64,000 nt of DNA. Source: Bryopsis sp. KO-2023. Taxonomy: Eukaryota > Chlorophyta > Ulvophyceae > Bryopsidales > Bryopsidaceae. Shown here one piece after another: positions 19,900 to 31,417 of this stretch. A program made the position numbers and the translations under genes. The notes under the pieces were generated by a model. The model made no database searches. It was not told the origin of the DNA and saw only the letters and a program-made list of their open reading frames with translations. Each line of letters starts with the position of its first letter. Within the stretch, counting starts at the first letter, position 1. The stretch spans positions 5,047,001-5,111,000 of the forward strand of contig BSYQ01000006.1 of the NCBI GenBank assembly GCA_030272585.1, written 5' to 3'.

Positions 19900-21222
19900 C
19901 TATGTTTCCACCCTGACTCCACCGTGAAACACTGCCATTCGAGCTGGATCAACCTTGGTGCTTTTCACATTCAAGTGGTTTAAATTGGGCAGCTGAGACA
20001 ACCCACATATCCCCCCAAAACTAACCCGAGTGTACGACACATCCAGCGAAACAAGTCTGCTCAACCTGCACAAATTTTCCATATAAACATCGCTGATTTT
20101 CGTGGAGCCTAGATCAAGTTCTTCCAACCCCCACATTCTACCCAGCCATGGCAGACTCGCCGAATTCACCGCCGTCGAGCAGACTTTCAATATCCTCAGG
20201 TTTTTCAAGGCGGTCAAATCCACCATGCAATCCCCAGCAATCCATGTTCCTCCGAGAGTCAAAGACCTCATCTCAGTCAGACTCCGGATGTAGCACAGAC
20301 CGTTGTTGGTCAGGCGAGTCCAAGACAAATTCAGCTCTGTCAACCTGGTCAAGCAAGCCAAAAATTGAATCCCATCATCGCCGATGGACGTCCCATGCAA
20401 ATAGAGCGCCTCCAGATTCTGCAGCGACACTATCGAACACAAGCCATGGTTGGTGATCCTCGCCCAGCCCAACTCCAGCCTCCGCAGCTTCGTCAGCTCC
20501 ACCAACCCCTCCAATCCTTTGTTCGACACGAAAGTCTCGCTCAAATTGAGGCAAGTCAGACGCGGCAAAACCCGCAAGCCGCTCACCCCATCCCCCCGAA
20601 CCTGAGTGTTGAATAGGCTTAATTCCTCCAGTGTGGATAGCTTACCCAGGTGGTTCACCCCAGCGTTAGTCACTCTGGTGTATCCCAAATCTAACGAGGT
20701 CAGACCTGGAACCACCCTCAGTTCATCCACCAGCGAGTCCCCCACATTCGTCGACGACAGGTTCAACCTCCGCAGCTGAGTGATGTCTGGCAAAATCGAA
20801 GCCATCCCTTTTCCCCAGACGCCGGTCCCCCTCAAATCCAGCTCAATCAAATGATTGAAACCCAGGATTGCCTGTCGAAGATCTGCTGGGGTCATCAGCC
20901 CCGTCACCCTCAAGCATTCCAGCCCAATCAGCTTTCTTCTCAGAATATCCATGGCATCAGAGAATGATCCAACGATGGTCTCTGAGTCAGCCACTTTGAC
21001 GTTCGCCTTTGAAATGGCTGTGCTGACTCCAGCGCACCATTGCTGGTTGACCAGGCGAGCGTTTTTTAACGAAATCAAGCACAGGTGCGAAGCCACATTT
21101 CCAAGTATGTCTTTAGGCAGCGCGCCCCAACCCTCGAAACCCTGAAATCGATCGAGACCACTTGAATTCGTTTTCACCGAAACAAAAATATATAGATCAA
21201 ACATACAAAAATCAACGACCAC
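19900..21222 (-). CDS. F-box/leucine-rich-repeat protein
   Basis: Probably a substrate receptor of an SCF ubiquitin ligase. An F-box-like motif (ALPKDILGNVASHLCLISLK, with NARLVNQQW following) precedes at least 12 leucine-rich repeats of about 23-24 residues, such as LTSLDLGYTRVTNAGVNHLG, LRRLELGWARITNHGLCSI and LTELNLSWTRLTNNGLCYI. Their pattern (LxxLxLxxTxIxxxGxxxL) is that of the cysteine-containing/GALA-like subclass. The main exon starts at 21141 after the acceptor GATTTCAG and ends at the stop at 19900 (413 codons). The frame continues open to 21222, so the true N-terminal exon is unresolved and residues before GFEGWGALPK may be intronic. The protein looks intact. Its target is unknown. 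Confidence 0.85.
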   Translation of the reverse strand: MVVDFCMFDLYIFVSVKTNSSGLDRFQGFEGWGALPKDILGNVASHLCLISLKNARLVNQQWCAGVSTAISKANVKVADSETIVGSFSDAMDILRRKLIGLECLRVTGLMTPADLRQAILGFNHLIELDLRGTGVWGKGMASILPDITQLRRLNLSSTNVGDSLVDELRVVPGLTSLDLGYTRVTNAGVNHLGKLSTLEELSLFNTQVRGDGVSGLRVLPRLTCLNLSETFVSNKGLEGLVELTKLRRLELGWARITNHGLCSIVSLQNLEALYLHGTSIGDDGIQFLACLTRLTELNLSWTRLTNNGLCYIRSLTEMRSLTLGGTWIAGDCMVDLTALKNLRILKVCSTAVNSASLPWLGRMWGLEELDLGSTKISDVYMENLCRLSRLVSLDVSYTRVSFGGICGLSQLPNLNHLNVKSTKVDPARMAVFHGGVRVET

Positions 21223-23707
21223 TCACTCTTTTCTGTTCAAATGAAAAGAGTGAGATTCCCATTCTTTCACAACCGGACACAGTCGAGGCGGAAAGCGAGA
21301 ATGTGAAAGAGGTTCTGTGTATATTTATGCATTTCGATGGCTCCTGTTGATCTGGTTTGTGGGGGAATTCAGCCTCCATGGAGTGAAATCGTTCACAGGA
21401 TTTTATTTGAAGTTGGGCAAAATTGTTTTTTTTTTTTAACTTTCGAACTTTCTTTTGCGGGTTTGTTTCGTTGGTGAGAAGATTTGAATGAAAATTTTCA
21501 AGGGAAAGGGGGGGGGGGAAGGTTGGGGAAAAACAAGGAGAGGAAAAAGGGGATCCATTTGAGGGCAGATTATTTTGGGCAGCTTATTTTTTTTTTCTCA
21601 GGGAAAGCATTTTTTACATAGCATTATATATTCTAACAGACGTCGAGGTTATGTGTAGGTTTTGGACCGCTTGACTGGGAAATGAAATCAACAGATGCAT
21701 CACTGGGTCAACAATTTGGGCTGCCACCATTTGCAGGTTTTCAGATGATTGCATCTGAAACCAAATTCCCCACCTCAGATGGCTGGCCGTCCTCCCTCAT
21801 CCCGACCGATCGACTCCACGCAGAATCCCTCCCCGCATGTGTGCGATCCAATCAACTCGTATCTGTATTCAATCCGCTCCTCGAATCCTCAAGCTGGTAG
21901 TCGTTCCAAAACAAGCAAACCTTCAAATCGCCAAACGCAACGGCAGAATGAAACAGTACCGCGAACGAGCGAGGCGTCCCTAGGTAGCAAAGCAGCGTAC
22001 GGTGTTCGGCACCCTGACTCGGATTCGCATGTACACAAAGTACAACGGGTGTTTTAGGCTGGTTTCTATTTTTGCCCCGAAAGATAAATGAGTTCAAAAA
22101 TATTTCGAGCTCTGGCTCCCCCCCTCCCAATCAAAAGAGAGTGTGAGTTCAATCAGCGGTCACACCAAAACGAAGCCACAAAAAAACGACATCGTCTCCA
22201 CCTCGAAATTCTGAGACGCCGGCGTCCTGCGCACGATACGGAATTTTGAACACCTAGAAAAGCCTCGGAAGCCGGTTTCGTTCTTTCTGCTTTTGCACGT
22301 AGATCACGTGCATTTACTGTACATCTTTTTGAAAGGGGCCTTATCACGACACTCATAGAGCGAACACTCAACGCCCACTCGTCGACTTCCGTTTCTCCCT
22401 TACAAATCGGGTTCGGAGAGAGAAAGAGAGTGTGTTTCTTTTTCTCGACGCGAGAGCGTCATATGGGCGACCTCTTGCCGAGTCGCGGAGAAAACACCTG
22501 GTCGAGACCCTCCCTTTTTCCCCAGAAGCTGCAAAAGACGTCCTTCACAAAAACACACACACACACAGGTGACTCTACAACCCTGCATGAATTTTCAGCA
22601 ACAGGTTTCTTTTTTCCCTCGAGTGCATTCATGGGGAGCGTAGGCTTGGAGACGTTTCGCTGAGAACGCTGTTAACCGTGCGTTGCGACGTTTCGACGCG
22701 TTCCCGCCTCCTCCTCGTCTGTGTCAAATCTTTCATGTATTGTCGTTTGAAAAAAAAAGAAAAAAAGATTGCGTGGTGTCGAAAAGATGGGCTTGTGTTT
22801 TCCCAAAGAGCTTCCTTTAACGTCAGGTTATAGCTTTCCTCGAAAACTGGTGTAGTTTGTTCTACTGGTTTCCGCTGGGGATCTGGCTTCTGTTCGAATT
22901 CACGCAACAGATAACTCCCGCCATCCTCCAGTTTTTTTGAAATTATGAAACCTCCAAAGGGTCATTTCAGCAAACCCTTCTTTCCCGAATTTTCTCAATT
23001 TCAGTGTCATTCCTTGGATTACTTGATCAAGAAATTTGGTTTCAGTCAGAGTCATATTGGGGAGGGGAAGGGAAGGGGGAGGAAATTAACACACAAATGT
23101 CAAGTTGGCGGGGGAACATAGGTAAAAAAATAATAAATGTATGACTGGAATTTTTGTGGTGGTGTGTTACAGGTACTCGGAGCATTATTGCACCATTCCC
23201 ATCTGAGGGAATCTGATAACATTTTTTGTTGGTGAGTGTCGGTTTTTTTTGATGTTCAAATTTTTCTACACAAGACAAATTTTTTGCCGAGTGCAGCCCT
23301 TGTCACAGAAATGTGCCATGCATGCCACATATTTGACAGGAAAATTTTTTAAATTTAAATGAAGCCCCTTGGAACAGTGGATTGCTGAGAGATTTTGACC
23401 GGAACAAATTCAGAAGAAAAAAAAACACTTGCCCTTTGTGGGTTTTCCAAATTTACAAAAAAATGTATTTTTGTCAAGATGATGAATTTCCTGGAGCTGT
23501 GCTACTCTGATCCTATAGTTTTTTGGATTTTTTGCAACAAATCGTTAAGGCATCCAGGTCCAGTCTCTTTTTTTTTTTTTGGAAAAAAGATAACGAGAAA
23601 AAAATACTGACTGTCGGTCCTGTTGTATTCCAGGTAGATCGTTTTTCCCTCTTCTTTCTTTTTTTTATCTTTCTGTTTTTTTTTTTCTTTCGAGAAAAGA
23701 AAAAAAA
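21223..23707. other. Intergenic region between the F-box/LRR and ARM/U-box genes
   Basis: The two genes are divergent, so both promoters lie here. No exon could be supported. The GC-rich stretch at 22140-22720 could contain a 5' UTR or first exon of the ARM/U-box gene. One copy of a dispersed repeat is at 23285-23315. Confidence 0.4.
23285..23315 (+). repeat. Dispersed repeat, copy 1 (GCCGAGTGCAGCCC family)
   Basis: GCCGAGTGCAGCCC, then TTGTCACAGAAATGTG. It is a diverged match to copies at 52784-52850 and 58111-58170, which read GAGTGCAGCCC, then (A/G)TTCACGGAAATGTG. Confidence 0.7.
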
Positions 23708-26700
23708 ATGTGGAAAAGAAAAGTGCAATTGCATTTCGAGCATTTGATGGAAGATAGCTTGGATGAACGGAGCATCCATGATGTGGTAAAAGCGTTGAGC
23801 AGTAAAATTCGCTCCAGAAGGCGGAAGAGTGTTGCTCGTCTTGCTGATCTGTCCCAGGTAATTTTTCTTCAGCAAAATTAGCTAATTTATCCTTTTTTTT
23901 CCCTATGTATTTTTCCTTGCATTTCAGATCATGATCTATTTTTAGTTTGTTGTTTTGACATGTCGAAAAAACAAATCCATTTTTTGCATCGGGAAAAAGA
24001 AAAATAAACACCGAAACCCCCCAAAAAAGTGCTTTAGTCATTGGGTGTTTTGAACTTAAAATGCCAACATTTGCAGGACTCGACGAATCGCGAGCTGATG
24101 GTGAAAGATGGGGCTCTGGAGCCCCTGATCAAATTGCTCGAGCGGGATGAGGGAGAACACCAGTCCCACGCACTGGCCACTCTATCTTCCTTAGCATCAA
24201 GCCACGCATACCTTCGAAAAGAGCTTCTGGCAGCCGGGATCGTCCCTGCCACTCTACCGCTCTTAGCCAACGATAATCCAGACATCAAATGTGGGGCTGC
24301 CTGCGTTCTTTACCACATAAGCTGCGACAGGGAGGGAGGAGAACAAATCATCGATGCGGGGGCTGGGGCGGAGCTTTCCAGAATGTTGTTTCGAGGGGAG
24401 ACATCCTATGAAGAGTGGGTGATCCAGCTGATCGGAAATTTGATCCAAGACCACCCCCAGATGATGCAAATCATTGCCCAATCGGGGGGTGTCGGCAGAC
24501 TCGTGAGCGCAGCCTCGACCAGCTCCGGATCAAGAGTTTATGCTGTCAGGGTTTTGGCGTTGATTCTCGAAGCAGATTCGAAGGATGCTGCCGGTTCTCT
24601 GAACAAGGGGGAGGTTCAAACGATGGTCTTGACTGCTGGAGGCATTCCGTTGATGATCGAAGCTCTGACGCCAGTATCGGGTGATCGAGAAATGGGGAAA
24701 TGGGCGATCCGGGGCCTTGCCCGGATTTCCATGCACGATCCCAGCAGGCAGGCGATTTTCACCTACCATGGCGTTCAAGCCATCGTTCAGATGCTGTGGG
24801 AAGACGATCAACTGGTTCAGGAGAGCGCTGCAAAAACGGTGGCGTTTTTGGCTTCGTCCCCGGTGGTCGGAATAGAGCAGTCCTTGAGCAAGAGTGTTCC
24901 ACCCTTGCGAGAATTTCTGGATGCACCGTCCAATGGATTGAGGCAGTGGTCAGCCAAGGCGATAGGAAACCTAGCAGAGCTTGGAAAAGAGCTCCAGATG
25001 ACGATCAGCGAAGAGGGCACTGTGGAAAAACTGGTCAGGGGACTGGATGCTCAGTCCCACTGGGTGAAGTTGGCGATGGTTTCTGCTTTGGAGAGCCTCA
25101 TCAAGGACTGCCCAGCAAACCAGGATTTGGCCATGACCTGCGGGGCGATGCAAGGCTTGTGCCGAATAGCATTCGGTCTGTCGAACGCCAACTCCATGGT
25201 CAAAATTGCCCTGGGGGTGATGTCGATGCTGTGCTCTGAAAGCGTGGACAGCCAACGAGTGGTAGTCGAACAGCTGGATGGAATTAAGGGGCTGCTCACC
25301 ATCTTGAGCAACAGTGGGGAGGACCTGGTTGTGTCAGCCCGGTTCAGAATGGCATTGAAATTGCTGGAGGAGCTGGTGCAAGCCCCCGAGACGATAAATC
25401 AGGTTCGATCCGAGTTCCTGTTCAAGGGGGGCATGCGCTTGCTGTCGGCGGTGTTCGAGGTGAATGACCCGGAATGCCAATCCACCGTGATGAAAATTAT
25501 TTTCAGGATCGCGGATGGAAGTCCGGAGGGGGTTATCGATGGCAGCCTCCGGGATAGCGACATCAACAACATGGTCCAAGCCCTCCGGTCAGACTCCGAA
25601 AGCTGCCGGGCTGAAGCAGCCAACACGCTGGCAACCCTGGCCGATGCCTCGTTTCTGTACAGTGCCCAGATCATCAGCAGCGGAGGCCTGGCCCCACTGG
25701 TCGAGCTCTCCTACTCAGGAAACATCAACCTGATGACCCAAGCTGCAAAAGCTCTGACAAGCATCGCTCGAGGGAGTCAGGAGAATCGAACGCTGGTGGC
25801 GGAGGCCAACGCGGTGCCTCCATTGGTGTTCATGATGGATATGGGCAATGAGGAGTGTGCTAATGAGGCGGTGAGGGCGTTGGCTGCGATTGCTGAGGAG
25901 GATCAGAGCAACTTGTTGCTGTTGTCTCATGAGCCCGTGTTGGAGCCTCTGGTTTCGAGGCTGAAGGGGGCCGATGGGGAGAAAGCCAGGGATGTGGTGG
26001 TGCTGTTGTCTTTGTTGAGCAGGACCCTGACGCCGAAGGAGGCTCAGATGTTCGAGGAGAGGGCGGTACATGACGTGAGTGAGTGGACCTTGTGGGAGGC
26101 AAACCACCACATGTCGATCTTGGCTGGGAAATTATGAATCAGTCAAAGTTGTAGAACTGGTCCCCCTCTTCCCCCCCCCCCCCCCAAAAAAAAAGAAAGA
26201 AAAAAATATATCAAGAAAAGCAGAGATGGTTTCGTATTTGATTTTCATTGTGGATTCGACACTGTGGTTTCTTTCGGAAACCGTATGATGTTTATATTTG
26301 GAATTACACTCGATATAATTCCAAATGTCAGTTTCAAAATGTTCTGGAAATTTTTGTGCCTTTTTATTGAAACTTTGTTCACATTGTTTTCTTTTTTCAT
26401 TTTTGGGGCTAGGTCATCGAAGGTTTAAAGGAAATGGTGACGGCTGGGGATTCGGACAGCCAGATCCGGGCCTTGAAGGCCATGAAAGGAATAGCTGATA
26501 GTCCAGTGTGCGCCCAAGAATCGATCCTAGGCACCATCAGCAGTCTCGTCATTTTCCTCATCGAATCCAAAAACAACGCCGTCCGCCAGCAAGCCAGTTC
26601 GGTTCTGTCCCAAATGGCATACCAGGTGAAAGTCCTGGCTCCAAACATTCGGGAAGGCGGTTTGCCGGTGTTGATTCCTTTCCTCAAGGGCTCCAGTCCG

Positions 26701-28236
26701 GCGGTGGGCGAGCAAGCCCTGGACGCGATGCTGAAGGTTTTCGATCAGCCCAAGGAGGGGGAAGAATCGCCGGGGCGGGCGTTTTGCCAAGCCGGTGGGA
26801 TCCGGCCTTTGGCTAATGTCATGACGTTTGGGACGATGGCCTGCAAATGGAAATCAGCGGCGCTGGTGGCGGAGTTGGCCAAGGATTCGCTGGAATTCTG
26901 CGAAATGGCTGTGAGGGATGGGCTGGTCACATCACTTGTGCGGGTGTTGGCAATTGACGATCCGGAGTGCAGGTCGGTTGATGGATGTTGAAAATTTGAT
27001 GTTTTCTTGGAGGACGCATCCGGAGTTTTTCCTTTCATTCTTTCTTTCTTTCTTTTTTTTTTTGGGGGGGGGGGAGGGGGAATCTGTGCTCCTGCAGGAC
27101 TGACTGGGTGCATTGTTCTTCAATTTTAAAAGAAAGCTTTAGCTTTTGTGGATTCCATTTCTTTCAGGGAAGCTGCTCAAAAGGCACTTGCCATCCTGAC
27201 CGGCAAAGATATCGCTGCAATGGCACAACAAGAACGAATCCAGGTCAGGTTGATCGAAATTAAAATAGGAGAAGGCACAAAAAGAAACAAGAAGAAAAAC
27301 AAACGATGTCTGAGAATGCTCATGTTTATCGCACTTCCAGTTTTCGAATGCATTACTGATTTCCACATCGATCAGTTGAAGTTCCGGTGATATCTATTTT
27401 TTTCCTTTTTTTTCATCCCCCTCCTCCCCCAAAAAAAACCAACATAAGATGCATGGTCTATGTACAAAGCAAAAGAACAGGATTTTGAAAAAAATGTGCA
27501 TCTATTCTCTTCTTTCAGTTGATCACAGAGCTATTGGCATCCAAAGGGGGGGACAGCGGGGAGGCTGCCAGTTTCTTGAAAAGCATGGAAACCTTCAGCG
27601 TGGCGTCGGGTGACGATGGCCATCACTCTGCTTCGGGGTCCAGAGACTTCTCCTTTGGAGAAGCAAGTCCATCATCCAATCTGGAGGTATACATACGCAA
27701 CCTATCCATATAATTTTGTCTGAAAAAACACACATATATAGAATACATATGTATATAGATATGTCCATTGAACATGTGATCTGTAAAGGATTTCAAATAT
27801 ACCAGTTTATGTGAGTTGTATGTTTTTGGTTTGTGTTTTGGTAACGTCAGAATTGTTTTTCTTTCCTTTTTTTGGTAACCTCAGGATGTTGTTGTTTTGT
27901 GCTTTGGTAACGTCAGGATGTTTTTTTTTCCTGTTTTTGATAACCTCAGGATTTTTTGTTTTTTTTCTCCCCTTCTTTTGGTAACCTCAGGATGACATGC
28001 ACTACTCAAGTTGTGAGCAAATCCCGGATTCCTATCTTTGCCCGATAACCCACGAACTCATGGTGGAGCCGGTGATCGCAGCAGACGGACATACGTACGA
28101 AAGAGGGGCGATCGAAGCTTGGTTTCGCATGCACTCGTCATCCCCCATGACGAATCGTGAACTGCCAAACCTTCGATTGATCTCCAATCACGTCGTGGAA
28201 CGACTAATAGCTAAATATGTCGAGGGAGGGAAATGA
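23708..28236 (+). CDS. Armadillo-repeat protein with a C-terminal U-box (putative E3 ubiquitin ligase)
   Basis: Six exons join in phase: 23708-23857, 24077-26074, 26413-26972, 27168-27243, 27519-27686 and 27991-28236, giving 1,065 residues. Residues from about 50 to 900 form many ~42-residue armadillo repeats, for example GALEPLIKLLERDEGEHQSH, GIVPATLPLLANDNPDIKCG and GLAPLVELSYSGNINLMTQA. After a Ser/Gly-rich linker, the last exon encodes the complete U-box: IPDSYLCPITHELMVEPVI, ADGHTYERGAIEAWF, SPMTNRELPN and the terminal helix. U-boxes recruit E2 ubiquitin conjugates, and ARM repeats usually bind the substrate. In most plant PUB-ARM proteins the U-box precedes the ARM repeats, so the order here is reversed. 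The ATG at 23708 is in frame, but an upstream exon is possible. The substrate is unknown. Confidence 0.92.
27837..27994 (+). repeat. Five tandem copies of a 3' splice-site motif before the U-box exon
   Basis: The motif TTTGGTAAC(C/G)TCAGGATG recurs at about 27837, 27871, 27903, 27935 and 27977, with 32-42 bp spacing and T-rich filler. The last copy is the acceptor actually needed for the U-box exon (CTCAG|GATGAC at 27990/27991). Confidence 0.85.
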
Positions 28237-30928
28237 GGCAGGAGAGGTCACTTCACAAGATGGGGGCTTTTTTTCTCCCATCAGGTTTCTCCATTGCAAG
28301 AGTCCGGCACCACAGTCATTGCCGTACCTCCCCCTCCCACCCCCCTCATTTCGTTTTCAGAAAGTATTTCTTATCTGCTTATTTTTGTGGGGAATCCCAC
28401 AGTTTTGATGTGGTTGCACAGGGGTACTATGCGTATATTTATGTATATAGATGCATGCTGTTGTCTTTTGTGTGTGTGTTTTTTTTGGGAGGAGGGGGGG
28501 GGTTGGGCAGGGAGGAAATTGGTTTTAAAAAGCTTTGACGGTTTGTTTTGCCATGTTTTTGCTATGTTCGAAGTGGATTTTTTCGGGAATAGGTTAGTTT
28601 TTTGGGGGTTGGGTTGGGTTGGGTTGGGTTGGTTTTTTTTTGGGGGGGGGAAGGGGACTTGTGATCTGGTGGAGTCTTGCACGAAATGGAAAAAGAAAAG
28701 GAAAACATGGAGATGACAAAAAAAATTGACAAAAAAACAGATATTTCTGGCAGACATTTGGATTGTACATGTATATATGCTTGGGGTTCCCAAATCGCTC
28801 TCTTCGTTGTTTCTTTGTCTTGTTTTTTGTCTTGTGTTTGATTTTTGGAAAGAAAAAAAAAAGCAAGGCGTGGGTTTGTGGAGAGTTGGGTTCCCGGCAG
28901 AAAAAGCAACCCAATGCGCATTAAAGAGGGAAAAACCAATCAAACAAACAAACAAACAAACAGAAAATGTGTAGAGAGAGAGGAACACCTCAGAGGAGCT
29001 CTGTGACTTTGCTAGATATTGTAAAATATTTCGGAGGTAAAGGAGGAAAAAGGGGAAAAGGAGAGGTCAAAATGGACTTGAAATGTTGTTTGGGGGGGGG
29101 GGGGTGAGAGGGGTGCTTGACCCCCCCCCCCCAAAAAAAAAAGAAAAGAAAAGAAAAGAAAAGAAATAAAACATCTGGGGCGATGGAAATGGGTCAAAAG
29201 GATTGAAAAAAAAAAAGAAAAAAAAAATGTTGTAGGTCTCTGAAACAAAAAAAAAAATCGTGTTTGTTTTTTTTCCAAATTTTTTTTTCCTGAGTGTTGA
29301 CAAGAAAAAGAAAACTTTTTTTTTAAAGGATAGAAGATAAGAATATATTCTGCATTGTGTTGATTTCCTCTTTGTTCAAAAAAAAAAATGCAAAAGAATG
29401 GATCGAACCTGGGGGACGTTTTTTCCTTAATACTTGGTTCTCATTCCAGGGGTGCAAAATTTTCAAACTCCTGCCATCGTTTTTTCATTCCTTTTTTAAA
29501 ATCATTGTATTGTCTTACTACATTGGAAGGATTGATTAAGGGGGGTGTCAATGTCTGTTGGGTTTTTTTTTTAAGGGGGGAGTTTTCAGTGTTTATCTTG
29601 TCTACAGAACGTAATGAAGTCTTGGCCATGTTTAGTTTCTGGGGGGACCGAGGGTTTCGGATTATTTTGTAAAGGATGCAGTGATTTAATTCACCTTTGC
29701 CTCGTCTCGTGACTTGATCAACCAAGAAAGCTTCCATCTTGACTTTAGAATATGAGTTATTTCTTCTTCAACATGCGTCACCTGTGGTCCTCGTTCATAG
29801 AGTACCCAAATGCCTCATCAAAAACTTATTGGCAGCATTCATATGAGTTTTCAGTTTGCAAACACACTGGGAGAATGCTGGAGCCACTGGTCATTTGGAT
29901 ATCCAAGGAGGTGATGACAAAGTCTGCTGTGCTGTTCGTCTGGGCAAGTTGAAATTTCCACTTGTTTTAAAACACTTTTCTGGTAAAATGCCCCCCCTTG
30001 TAAACAAATTCTCGGTTGGTAGATCTCACTGGTATGCATTCTTCTTCCATCAAAGCCTGGTTGTTCTGCTGACCTCTTTGAGTCGTGGTCGGTGCAAATA
30101 ATGGGGAAAAAATCCAAGATGGTGTTTGGCAAAGCGAAGACCTGTTGTGGGGGCTCGATCTGTTGGGAAAGAGGGTGCCGCACTATATTCTCTGGCTGAA
30201 GTTGTGCTTTTCTTCTTCTTTGTTTCCTTTCTCTGGTTTCAAGAAATTCTTGTGTTGTAGAACCATCAAAGGCAATTTTTTTTCTGTTTAAGCTCTTTGG
30301 GGAACATGATGTGTGAATGCATTGCTTGTGCTGTTCATTCATGCCTCATCGTATTATTGGCAGCATTCATAATTAATATTATAGGTTGTTGAAGGTTAGG
30401 GAAGTTGTGTTTACCATAATAGTAATCAAGGACTCGGGTCATGGGGGAATGAAAGCATCCAACCCCCCTTTTTTTGACAGTGTTTAGTTGATACATTATG
30501 TCGTCCAGTGTAGTGCAGTGGTTCAGTCCGAGTGCTATGAAATCACGGCCATGTGAAAACGTGGGTGCCGCTAGAAAAAGCTGCATCCAAGTTCTTGTGG
30601 AGCTTGTGGATGGCTGGGCAGATCGCAAGGGCTGAAGTGGTTTGCATTCAGGGAATATATTTAGAGGGGGTTTGGACCCCAAGGATGCAGCAACCTTTGG
30701 TGGCTTTACTGATGAGGGTTATTAGGGTTTGTGTTGAATAGACTTTTGGGATGGTAGAATGGGGTCGACAGACAAAGGGGGTTGGTTGTGTAAAGACCTG
30801 GACCTGACGGACAGTTCGTCCATCATGACGCCGTCAACTTCGAAGTGCGACACTCATTCCCACCCTTCGCTGAGTTCTATTTTTTGTGCTGAACTGGTTT
30901 CAATCGAGTTTTGGTCTGTGAAAAATAG
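28237..30928. other. Repeat-rich intergenic spacer
   Basis: Homopolymer-rich, with G- and T-runs, (GGGTT)n at 28606-28630 and (AAAC)n at 28937-28960. A direct repeat of roughly 30 bp, ATGCCTCATC...ATTGGCAGCATTCATA, occurs at 29809-29845 and 30339-30372. Minus-strand open frames of about 163 and 115 codons lie between 29851 and 30682 but have no recognisable domain or splice continuity. Confidence 0.45.
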
Positions 30929-31417
30929 TGCATCTCTCGCGTGCAACAGGCGCTTTCTGGTCGAGTTTTTCAGGTAGTTCCAGTCGGTTTCGGTTTCAAC
31001 AAGGCGACAACAACAGAGGGATCCAAGGGATCCATGAAAAATACATCTTTTTGCATCTCTCGCGTGCAAATGGCGCTAGGTCGAGTTTTTCAAAGAGCGA
31101 GTACATTTGGGTATCTCCTTTCCAATCCATTTATCCACCACTTGAGTCTCCCATGTACGATTTTGTTTTAGAACGGGCTTCCTAGAGCCCGTCCTTTTTT
31201 TTGTTTTTTTTTATGGGTCGGAAAACAAAAGCATGAAAAAAAAACCGACCACCCGTTTTACGAGGATTTTTTCGTTTTCTTATTTATGACTCGGGAAACA
31301 AAATTATAAAAAAAACCGAGTACCTTATTGGGTTCCTCCTTTCCATTCAATTTAGCCACCACTCGAGCCTCCCATATAGGATTTTTTTTTTCTCCCTAAC
31401 ACGGCCTCCTAGAGCCT
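30929..31417 (+). repeat. Two overlapping families of local direct repeats
   Basis: GCATCTCTCGCGTGCAA...GGTCGAGTTTTTCA occurs at 30930-30972 and 31053-31092. A second, roughly 100-bp unit containing GAGTAC, TCCTTTCCA, CCACCACT, GAGTCTCCCAT and CCTAGAGCC occurs at 31095-31192 and, diverged, at 31316-31417. This suggests a decayed mobile element or repeated segmental duplication. Confidence 0.7.

Noticed and set aside
29851-30342. 163-codon minus-strand open frame as a possible transposase
   Set aside because: No DDE, helix-turn-helix or zinc motif seen, biased composition, and overlapping open frames on the other strand; not supportable as a gene.
2641-30560. Shared GTGCAGTGGTTCAG at about 2656 and 30518 as a tRNA-derived SINE family
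   Set aside because: Only 14 identical bases, no B box downstream in either copy, and different flanks; chance similarity cannot be excluded.
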